Of a stretch of 53,999 bases of DNA, positions 23,192 through 29,305 are shown in pieces (the stretch's first letter is position 1; the number at the start of each line of letters is the position of its first letter). Under the pieces are notes generated by a model. The model ran no database searches and was not told the DNA's origin. It was given only the letters and a program-made list of their open reading frames with translations. Where the stretch lies: the NCBI GenBank assembly GCA_030615745.1, contig JAUWYR010000014.1, positions 1-53,999 of the forward strand, given 5' to 3'. The translations under genes and the position numbers were made by a program. Origin of the DNA: Candidatus Zixiibacteriota bacterium. GTDB taxonomy: Bacteria; Zixibacteria; MSB-5A5; SM23-73-2.

Positions 23192-23252
23192 GTTGTTGTT
23201 GCCGAATTTATAATTCGGCAATTCTCTGCTGCATTCAAAATGCAGCAACAAC
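23192..23252. repeat. REPIN-like element with GTTG...CAAC feet
   Basis: GTTGTTG (23192-23198) and CAACAAC (23246-23252) frame arm 1 GCCGAATT-TAT-AATTCGGC (23201-23219) and arm 2 GCTGCATT-CAA-AATGCAGC (23228-23246, approximate loop). It has the same layout as the GTAG and GGAG elements with a third foot sequence. Confidence 0.8.
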
Positions 23253-23282
23253 ACTGATCAGCGGATTGACGGATTGAATGGA

Positions 23283-23309
23283 AAACAGTAAACAGTAAAC
23301 GGTAAACGA
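23283..23309. repeat. Tandem microrepeat of GTAAAC words
   Basis: AAACAGTAAACAGTAAACGG and TAAACG repeat a 7-base unit (GTAAACR). A similar tract lies at 26599-26638, and a GTAGGTAATAG variant at 37505-37531. It is followed by TTGAGAAAGAG words also seen after 37531. Confidence 0.6.
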
Positions 23310-23387
23310 AATTGAGAAAGAGACTTGAGATTTGAGAAAGAGAAAAAAGTTCAGTAGACAGTAACCAGTAAAAAACTTTTAATGGTT

Positions 23388-23418
23388 GCGTCAGGAGCTT
23401 TGCTCCTGACGCTTTTTT
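23388..23418 (+). terminator. Terminator formed by a GCGTCAGGAG palindrome
   Basis: Perfect 10-bp stem GCGTCAGGAG (23388-23397) and CTCCTGACGC (23403-23412) followed by TTTTTT. It is the first strong terminator after the PhaR-like gene, and its arm is shared with the repeats at 5674 and 6904. Confidence 0.7.
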
Positions 23419-23442
23419 CTGTCGGGAGGTAACTCCCGACAG
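23419..23442. repeat. Perfect palindrome CTGTCGGGAG-GTAA-CTCCCGACAG
   Basis: Identical to 6972-6995, including the following CACTGGAAAA. It is part of the composite block repeated between 6901-7084 and 23386-23545. Confidence 0.8.
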
Positions 23443-23477
23443 CACTGGAAAAAATCACATTTTTCTTATTCAATTTC

Positions 23478-23540
23478 GCAGAGGGATAAACCCCCTGCTA
23501 CGCGTAGAGGCCTGCCCGTCCCGGGAGCCTTTATGGACCC
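23478..23540. repeat. Tail-to-tail REP-like halves; second half carries a 15-nt insert
   Basis: GCAGAGGG-ATAAA-CCCCCTGC, then CTACGCGTAG, then CCTGCCCGTCCCGGG inserted at 23511-23525, then AGCCTTTATGGACC. The uninterrupted version at 7029-7077 reads CGTAGCGG directly into AGCCTTTATGG, so the insert is exactly 15 bases. Confidence 0.75.
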
Positions 23541-23619
23541 GATATCCAGTGATCTGCATAGGAATCGTAATACCTGGATACAATCTACCCGTAAAGTACA
23601 CTGTTGTTAGATTCTTTTC

Positions 23620-23648
23620 TTGACAGGCTAAGTTAATCCGTATATATT
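23620..23648 (+). promoter_or_regulatory. Promoter of dnaJ
   Basis: TTGACA (23620-23625) and TATATT (23643-23648) with a 17-base spacer, about 115 bases before the dnaJ ATG. No CIRCE inverted repeat was recognised in the leader. Confidence 0.65.
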
Positions 23649-23762
23649 TAAATTTCGAGAAGGCAAAAGATTTCGCTTTAATTTCGTTTAAATTAGCAGA
23701 TGAAACTTAAAGTGTATTTTTTTATAGGTTATCTCTTGCTGAAAAGGGGAGAAGTATAGAGG

Positions 23763-24914
23763 ATGACTAAGCAGGACTATTATGAGGTTTTGGGTGTAAG
23801 AAGGGATGCAACTGAGCAGGAGATAAAAAGTGCCTATAGGAGACTTGCGCTGAAATACCATCCGGACAGGAATCCGGGCGATAAAGAGTGTGAGGAGAAG
23901 TTTAAGGAAGCAACTGAAGCTTATGAGGTCTTAAAAGATCCACAAAAACGGGCAAGGTATGATCAGTTTGGCCATGTCGGGGTTACTGCAGGAGGAGGGT
24001 TCGAAGGATTTGATTTCGGCAGTTTCGACCTCTCAGATGCTCTGCGTGCTTTTATGCGCGATTTTGGGAGCTTTTCAATCTTTGATGATTTATTTGGCGA
24101 AAGGACTTTCAGGAAAAGAGGACCGCAAAAGGGTCAGGATCTTAAGATAAGATTGAAGCTGACTTTGGAACAGATAGCTTCAGGAGTGGAGAAAAAGATT
24201 AAGTTAAAAAAACTTGTAAGATGTGAAGTTTGCAAAGGGACTGGTGCAGCAGGAGGAAGCTCCAAGGTTACCTGTCCTCGTTGTCATGGAACCGGTGAGA
24301 TAAGGACAATAAGAAGATCATTTTTTGGGCAACTGGTGAATGTTACCACCTGCGATTATTGCCAAGGGGAAGGGGAGGTAATAGAAAGACCTTGTCGCCG
24401 ATGTGGTGGACAAGGAAGGGTGAAGGGTGAAAGCACTATCTCAGTTAAGGTTCCTCCAGGAGTTATGACCGGGAACTATATCCCTTTAAGAAGGGTGGGC
24501 AATGTTGGACCCAGAGGAGGTCCAGCAGGTGATATCATCGTCTTCATCGAAGAGATAGAGCATAATATCTTCACCAGAAGGGATGATGATATAATCTGTG
24601 AGGTTCCAATAAGTTTTTCTCAGGCAGCTTTAGGTGATGAGATCGAGGTTTCTACTTTAGATGGCACAGTAAACTTGAAAACTCCCTCGGGAACACAATC
24701 GGGCAAGATCTTCAGATTGAAAGGTAGGGGGATTCCTCATCTTCAAGGCTATGGTAAAGGGGATGAGCTTGTGAGAATAATAGTGTGGACTCCTACAAAA
24801 TTGTCAGATGAGGAGAAAATGTTTTTCAGAAAATTAAAAGAGATGTCCGGGACTAAGCCACCTAAGGGGAATAAGAACTTTTTCGAAAGACTGAGGGATA
24901 CTTTGAGAATGTGA
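23763..24914 (+). CDS. dnaJ: Chaperone DnaJ (Hsp40)
   Basis: Co-chaperone that stimulates DnaK ATPase and hands over substrates. The 383-residue protein is complete. The J-domain (1-70) has the HPD motif in YHPDRNPG, a Phe/Gly-rich linker follows ([12 protein letters not shown]), and four CxxCxGxG zinc repeats come next ([32 protein letters not shown], about 154-220). Then come the C-terminal substrate domains with [34 protein letters not shown] lies about 10 bases before the ATG. dnaK and grpE are not adjacent, so it is a stand-alone dnaJ with its own promoter. Confidence 0.97.
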   Translation: MTKQDYYEVLGVRRDATEQEIKSAYRRLALKYHPDRNPGDKECEEKFKEATEAYEVLKDPQKRARYDQFGHVGVTAGGGFEGFDFGSFDLSDALRAFMRDFGSFSIFDDLFGERTFRKRGPQKGQDLKIRLKLTLEQIASGVEKKIKLKKLVRCEVCKGTGAAGGSSKVTCPRCHGTGEIRTIRRSFFGQLVNVTTCDYCQGEGEVIERPCRRCGGQGRVKGESTISVKVPPGVMTGNYIPLRRVGNVGPRGGPAGDIIVFIEEIEHNIFTRRDDDIICEVPISFSQAALGDEIEVSTLDGTVNLKTPSGTQSGKIFRLKGRGIPHLQGYGKGDELVRIIVWTPTKLSDEEKMFFRKLKEMSGTKPPKGNKNFFERLRDTLRM

Positions 24915-25003
24915 TTTTTAAAGAAAGGAGGATCTCGAATATTAAAATATTAACCAGATTAAAATTTAAAAAAAGAATATAATTTAAAAGAAGGGAGTAA
25001 AAA

Positions 25004-26596
25004 ATGCGAAATAGGTTATTTCTTCTGATTGGGGCTCTGGTTATTTTTTTCTTTTTTCTTTTTTCATCCTGTGCCAAACAGGAGTTGACCAAGGATGAGC
25101 TTCAAAGGCTGGAACAGATCAGAGAAAGGTCATTTGAATTCATCAAAGAGATAGTGGATGATTTTTTTAAAGCTGATGCTTTTGGGGGAGAGTCTCATTA
25201 TGAAAAGATAGTAAAAAAATATAAAGATATATTTGAAAGGGAAAATATCAAAATAGTTCAAAAGGCAATGAGGGTAACTAATGACCCTGAGGAGAAGAAA
25301 AAACTCGATTATCTGAGAGTATATCTGATCGATGGACATGTCGGTCAAGAGACAGCAAAATATGAGGACCAGATGAACAAGTTAACCTCCGAGGCGGTTA
25401 TAATTGTGAATAATGATACCATTCCTTACAGACATTATGGATATGTTATGTCCTATGAGCCTGATAGAGAGAAGAGAAAAAGGATAAGTTTTGCTCGAAT
25501 TCCAACTATAGAAAAACAGAAAGCTCTAATAACTGAACAGATGGCAAAGACTGATTCAATGCTTGAGGAATTCGGATACAGAAATGAAGCTGAGTTTTTA
25601 GAGGATTACCGATTAGCCGATTTTGAGAAATTCGCTCAAGTTTGCAAATCATTTATTAAATCAACAGATTCTTTGTATTTTGCTTTATTTAAAGAGTATG
25701 CTCCTAAGATGACAAAAGTTTCAGCAGATACTTTCAGATCGTGGGATTTCTCCTTGCTTTTCAAAGGGGGTATGTTCGATAAATATTTCCCAAAAGAAAA
25801 CTTGGTTATCAATATGAAAAAGACCCTTCTGGATTTAGGAATAGATATGGAAAAGCAAAAAGCTTTAACTTTAGACACTGAGGATAGGCCTAAAAAACAG
25901 CCGAGAGCTGCTTGTTATCCGGTCTCTATTCCTAATGATGTAAGAATAAATTTAAAACCTATCGGTGGTCATGATGATTATGATGGATTTAACCATGAGA
26001 TGGGTCATGCCCAGCACTTCTTACACAGTAAAGAGAAAGGATTTGAGTTCAATTATTTAGGGAATAACACGGTAACTGAGACCTATGCATTTCTTCTTGA
26101 ATACCTTATAGATGACCCTAATTATTTAAAGGAACACTTTAAGTTCACTCAAAACGATTTAAAAGATTTTGTCAGATACCGAGCATTTATCCGACTTTTG
26201 ATGACCAGAATTTATTGCGCACACTTTCTTTTTGAGAGACTACTTTACACTAATGCTCCTGATTTAATGGAGGAGTACGTCAAGATCAATCAGCCTGTTT
26301 TGGGCTACACCTTTGCCAGAATCGACAGCTTGAGGTATCTTCTGTCTGGAGACCATTTTTATTCTGCAGATTACCTGAGAGCCTGGTTTCTGGAGGCACA
26401 ATTAAAGAAAGTATTGCAGGATAGGTATGGTGAGAAATGGAATAAAAATCCTGAGGCAGGAGAGTATTTGAAAACTTTGTGGGCAACCGGATGCAGGTGG
26501 ACCGGACAGGAGCTGGCAGAGTTTATCGGAGTTGGCAGGGTAGATTACGGTGCTTTGAAACAGGAGCTTGAGTGGATGGCAAGCTACGGACAGTAG
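25004..26596 (+). CDS. M3-type metallopeptidase lipoprotein
   Basis: The 530-residue protein starts with a lipoprotein signal (MRNRLFLLIGALVIFFFFLF, lipobox SSC near residue 25), so it is membrane-anchored outside the cytoplasm. A mostly helical body leads to the zinc site FNHEMGHAQHFLH (HExxH, about residues 331-343) with a downstream ETYAF glutamate ligand about 25 residues later, the gluzincin arrangement of thimet-oligopeptidase/PepF-like enzymes. Whether it cuts oligopeptides is inference. AAGGGAG lies before the ATG. It is about 90 bases from dnaJ with no terminator between. A good terminator follows at 26640. Confidence 0.82.
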   Translation: MRNRLFLLIGALVIFFFFLFSSCAKQELTKDELQRLEQIRERSFEFIKEIVDDFFKADAFGGESHYEKIVKKYKDIFERENIKIVQKAMRVTNDPEEKKKLDYLRVYLIDGHVGQETAKYEDQMNKLTSEAVIIVNNDTIPYRHYGYVMSYEPDREKRKRISFARIPTIEKQKALITEQMAKTDSMLEEFGYRNEAEFLEDYRLADFEKFAQVCKSFIKSTDSLYFALFKEYAPKMTKVSADTFRSWDFSLLFKGGMFDKYFPKENLVINMKKTLLDLGIDMEKQKALTLDTEDRPKKQPRAACYPVSIPNDVRINLKPIGGHDDYDGFNHEMGHAQHFLHSKEKGFEFNYLGNNTVTETYAFLLEYLIDDPNYLKEHFKFTQNDLKDFVRYRAFIRLLMTRIYCAHFLFERLLYTNAPDLMEEYVKINQPVLGYTFARIDSLRYLLSGDHFYSADYLRAWFLEAQLKKVLQDRYGEKWNKNPEAGEYLKTLWATGCRWTGQELAEFIGVGRVDYGALKQELEWMASYGQ

Positions 26597-26598
26597 CT

Positions 26599-26638
26599 GG
26601 TAAACAGGAAACAGAAAACGGAAAACGGTAAACAGTAA
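26599..26638. repeat. Tandem microrepeat of GTAAAC/GAAAAC words
   Basis: A tract of 7-base words (GGTAAACAGGAAACAGAAAA, then CGGAAAACGGTAAACAGTAA) begins two bases after the stop codon of the peptidase gene. It is related to 23283-23309. Confidence 0.6.
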
Positions 26639-26639
26639 G

Positions 26640-26667
26640 AGAGGCAAGGAATCCTTGCCTCTTTTTA
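26640..26667 (+). terminator. Rho-independent terminator of the M3-type peptidase gene
   Basis: AGAGGCAAGG (26640-26649) pairs with CCTTGCCTCT (26653-26662) around AAT, followed by TTTTATT. Confidence 0.85.
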
Positions 26668-26693
26668 TTCCCAACAGATTAAACGGATAAATG

Positions 26694-26767
26694 GTAGGCG
26701 CAACCTTCCCTGGCCGGGCAGGCAGGTTGCGTAAACAGTTCCACGCAGTCTAAAGACTGCGGCGACC
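26694..26767. repeat. REPIN-like element (GTAG foot) with 15-nt insert in the loop of arm 1
   Basis: GTAG (26694-26697), then GCGCAACCTTC, insert CCTGGCCGGGCAGGC (26709-26723), AGGTTGCG, then arm 2 GCAGTC-TAAA-GACTGC (26745-26760) and a degenerate foot GGCGACC. The uninterrupted counterpart GCGCAACCTTCAGGTTGCG is at 34584-34602, with the same TAAACA spacer after it. Confidence 0.88.
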
Positions 26768-26777
26768 TTTGATAGAA

Positions 26778-26801
26778 TGCAAAAATAAATTTTTGCACTC
26801 C
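26778..26801. repeat. Hairpin TGCAAAAAT-AA-ATTTTTGCA with ACTCC tail
   Basis: Single arm ending in CACTCC, a half of the GGAG...CTCC class (compare 22376-22398). A near-identical copy is at 27581-27603. Confidence 0.65.
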
Positions 26802-26812
26802 AGTTTAGCTCG

Positions 26813-26880
26813 GTAGCACACCTTGTCTCAAGGTGTCTGTCACAGGTTGCCTGCCCGGCCAGGGGGATAACCTGTGATAC
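26813..26880. repeat. REPIN-like element with the 15-nt insert in reverse orientation
   Basis: GTAG (26813-26816), arm 1 ACACCTT-GTCTC-AAGGTGT (26818-26836), arm 2 CACAGGTT (26841-26848) with AACCTGTG (26869-26876). Between the halves of arm 2 sit GCCTGCCCGGCCAGG (26849-26863), the reverse complement of the insert at 26709, and then loop GGGAT. The foot is degenerate (ATAC). Confidence 0.85.
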
Positions 26881-26921
26881 TATGAATTTGAGAATCAGTA
26901 ATCACAAAGTTTTAATAATTT

Positions 26922-27446
26922 TTAACCATCCATCTTAAAATTCGCGTCCATCTGTTTCAGTCTCTCTGCGGCTGTTTTCTTATATCCATTAATAAAATGC
27001 TTGATGATTTCTGTTTTTGATGTAGCTTCCATTGGAAGAAAATTAAAATCGCTAGGCATGGGTTGAGTTCGCGAGGCTTTCTTTTTCTTACGTGTCACTT
27101 GCTTTTTTAGGTTAACTTCATTTTGAAAAGAGATACGTGTACCTCTGGCAAGGAGGACTACGTCGTGCTCGGGTGTTCGGCTAACCCGTGGGATAATATC
27201 ATATCTATATTTACACTCTTTGTCAATTTCAACCAAGATCTCTGCATATTGACCTCTCAAATTTAGATTCACTGCTTTCACATATTTTTTCAATTCAGTT
27301 TCTAACTCTTGGAAAATAGGATGCACTACAGTTTTAAAAAACTTCTGAATCTCTAATTTCTTTTTCTTTATCTTTCTATCTTGTTCCTTTTTTATTTTCT
27401 TTTGTTCTTTGAAAAAAGATTCTAATTCTTTTTTCCAGTTTTCCAT
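26922..27446 (-). CDS. Hypothetical charged protein
   Basis: I do not recognise it. The 174-residue product begins with a strongly charged helical region (MENWKKELESFFKEQKKIKK and on, Lys/Glu-rich to about residue 36). A mixed alpha/beta part follows (VNLNLRGQYAEILVEIDKE). A lysine-rich linker (KKQVTRKKKKASRT) leads to a conserved-looking C-terminus with TSKTEIIKHFINGYKKTAAERL. There is no signal peptide or membrane segment. An AGGA lies about 10 bases before the ATG at 27446. It is the only minus-strand gene between 10,305 and the window's end region, isolated between repeat-filled gaps, which suggests a mobile accessory gene. Confidence 0.6.
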   Translation of the reverse strand: MENWKKELESFFKEQKKIKKEQDRKIKKKKLEIQKFFKTVVHPIFQELETELKKYVKAVNLNLRGQYAEILVEIDKECKYRYDIIPRVSRTPEHDVVLLARGTRISFQNEVNLKKQVTRKKKKASRTQPMPSDFNFLPMEATSKTEIIKHFINGYKKTAAERLKQMDANFKMDG

Positions 27447-27667
27447 TTTATATATTCCTAGAATGGTGGTTATTGTTTCTACTTATAATCTAAAAGGAGC
27501 AAAAAAGAAGTCAAGTAACTTATTTTCTATGTGTTGTTAGAAGTTTTCACTTAACAAAGTAATTCGCAGGAATGATAAAAGCAAAAATAAATTTTTGCAC
27601 TCCGATTTTACTTGACCTTTCGTGTTTCTTTCGTATTTCTAAATAAAGAAAAAAATAATTTAGTTTT
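27447..27667. other. Intergenic region between the 26922 gene and miaB, left part
   Basis: No gene is seen. It holds the hairpin GCAAAAATAAATTTTTGCACTCC at 27581-27603 (half of the GGAG/CTCC class). The right part of the gap carries the REP-like elements at 27668-27779. Confidence 0.5.
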
Positions 27668-27691
27668 GCGAAGGTATAAAACCTTCGCTAC
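27668..27691. repeat. REP-like half element GCGAAGGT-ATAAA-ACCTTCGC with CTAC foot
   Basis: Perfect 8-bp stem (27668-27675 / 27681-27688) with the standard ATAAA loop, ending in CTAC (27688-27691). Confidence 0.8.
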
Positions 27692-27738
27692 GCGAGGTTC
27701 TGAGTAAGAGTGCCCTGAACCGATTGAGAAAAGAATCA

Positions 27739-27778
27739 GTCAAGTGCCCTCGCCTTTGGCAAGGGATACTTGACCTAC
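27739..27778. repeat. Long palindrome with CTAC foot just upstream of miaB
   Basis: GTCAAGT (27739-27745) pairs with ACTTGAC (27768-27774). Inside lies CCCTCGCC-TTT-GGCAAGGG, and CTAC follows at 27775-27778. It ends 13 bases before the miaB start, so it must be in the miaB leader or promoter. Confidence 0.65.
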
Positions 27779-27791
27779 GTATATTTTTAAT

Positions 27792-29108
27792 ATGAGAAAA
27801 AATATCTACATCCAGACCTACGGTTGTCAGATGAATGTTTACGATTCTGAAAAGCTGAGGTCTATACTTTTAAATAAAGGTTATTCCTTAACTGAAAGAC
27901 CTGAGAAGGCGGATGTCATTGTTTTGAACACCTGCTGTGTTAGGGAACATGCGGAGACTCGCGCCTTGGGGAGATTGGCTCAGTTGAGCCAGTATAAACA
28001 GAAAAACCCTGAAGTTATATTAGCCATGGTCGGGTGTATTGCCCAGAGGTTAGGGGAGAGGCTTTTTGAAAAAACACCTTATCTGGATTTAGTTTTAGGG
28101 ACCTCACAGATTTTTAATCTGCCAGAATATCTGGAAAATAAAATAAAATTAGCCAATGTCTCTCTTACCGATTCCCAAACCATATTTACCGATTTTCTCC
28201 CTAAGAGAAAGAATAGATACACTTCCTTTGTTGCTATCTCAAGAGGATGTAATAACTTTTGCTCATATTGCATAGTCCCCTATGTAAGAGGTCCGGAAAG
28301 ACATAGAAAATTAGAGGATATCTTAAGAGAAGTTCAGCTTCTAACTGAGTCCAGATGTTTGGAGGTGATGTTGGTTGGTCAGAATGTGAACTCTTATAAA
28401 GATAAAAATTTTGATTTTCCAGATTTATTACAGAGGGTAAATGACCAAACAGATATAAAAAGAATAAGGTTTATGACCTCACATCCTAAGGATTTGTCTT
28501 TAAAATTGATCGAGAAAATGGCAGAACTTTCAAAGATGTGCGAGCATCTGCACCTCCCTTTGCAATCGGGCTCATCTAAGATTTTGAAAAAGATGAACAG
28601 AGGCTATAGCTCTGAGGACTACCTTGATATAATTAAAAATGCAAAATTAAAAATTAAAAATTTGAGTGTTACCACGGATTTGATCGTGGGTTTTCCATCG
28701 GAGAGACAAGATGATTTTGAAAAGACTTTAGAGATGGTAAAAGAAATCGAGTTCGACTCCTCATTTATGTTTCGCTACTCAGAAAGAGAGGGAACAGAGG
28801 CGGCTAAGTTTGAGGATGATGTTCCCGAAAAGGAGAAACTTAGAAGGCTCAAGATATTAATAGAACTTCAAAAACAAATTTCACTCAATAAAAACAAAAA
28901 ACTTATAGGGAAAAAAGAAGAGATCCTAATTGATGGTAGAAGTAAAAGGGATAAAAAATCATGGAAGGGTAAGTCAAAGGGCAACAAGACTGTTATAATA
29001 AGAGACGGCCCAGATGATTTTTTGCAAAGAAATCTTTTAGGGAAAATTGTTTCAGTAAAGATTGTTGACTGCGACAGCTGGACTTTGTTCGGAGAGTTCG
29101 AAAAGTAA
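27792..29108 (+). CDS. miaB: tRNA-2-methylthio-N6-dimethylallyladenosine synthase
   Basis: Radical SAM methylthiotransferase that adds the 2-methylthio group to i6A37 of tRNAs. The 438-residue protein has the N-terminal MTTase domain (YIQTYGCQMNVYDSEK, with further cysteines in LNTCCVREHAE and VGCIAQR), the radical SAM motif CNNFCSYC (in SRGCNNFCSYCIVPYVRG), and a C-terminal TRAM domain. It also has the MiaB-typical LMLVGQNVNSY and LPLQSGSS blocks. An A/T repeat (28631-28664) encodes NAKLKIKNLSV in a helix whose length agrees with E. coli MiaB, so it is not an insertion. No strong Shine-Dalgarno is seen; a palindrome precedes it. Confidence 0.95.
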   Translation: MRKNIYIQTYGCQMNVYDSEKLRSILLNKGYSLTERPEKADVIVLNTCCVREHAETRALGRLAQLSQYKQKNPEVILAMVGCIAQRLGERLFEKTPYLDLVLGTSQIFNLPEYLENKIKLANVSLTDSQTIFTDFLPKRKNRYTSFVAISRGCNNFCSYCIVPYVRGPERHRKLEDILREVQLLTESRCLEVMLVGQNVNSYKDKNFDFPDLLQRVNDQTDIKRIRFMTSHPKDLSLKLIEKMAELSKMCEHLHLPLQSGSSKILKKMNRGYSSEDYLDIIKNAKLKIKNLSVTTDLIVGFPSERQDDFEKTLEMVKEIEFDSSFMFRYSEREGTEAAKFEDDVPEKEKLRRLKILIELQKQISLNKNKKLIGKKEEILIDGRSKRDKKSWKGKSKGNKTVIIRDGPDDFLQRNLLGKIVSVKIVDCDSWTLFGEFEK

Positions 29109-29176
29109 CACTTTTTTTCTTAATCTATTTCCTTTCATAAAAGTAATTCTTTTGATAGGATTAACTCAATTATAAG

Positions 29177-29219
29177 GCTGGGCTAAAAGCCCCAGCGTGG
29201 TGGAGCTGGGAGCTCCACC
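29177..29219. repeat. Pair of REP-like arms in the gap after miaB
   Basis: GCTGGGCT-AAA-AGCCCCAGC (29177-29196, one bulge) and GGTGGAGCT-GGG-AGCTCCACC (29199-29219), followed by TAT. A relative of the first arm (GGGCT-TTT-AGCCC) is at 31565-31577. Confidence 0.7.
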
Positions 29220-29305
29220 TATCAACTTTCAACCTTTTTGTTTAAAAAACATTTGATTTTGCTCTTTTTTTATCTTAATATATTAACAAATAAAAAGAAA
29301 AGATT

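Noticed and set aside
20797-28664. Identical-looking A/T repeat (TTAAAAATTAAAAAT) in ogt and miaB encoding KLKIKN
   Set aside because: I first read it as a mobile in-frame insertion, but in miaB the segment has the same length as in E. coli MiaB. It is more likely low-complexity convergence in an AT-rich genome.
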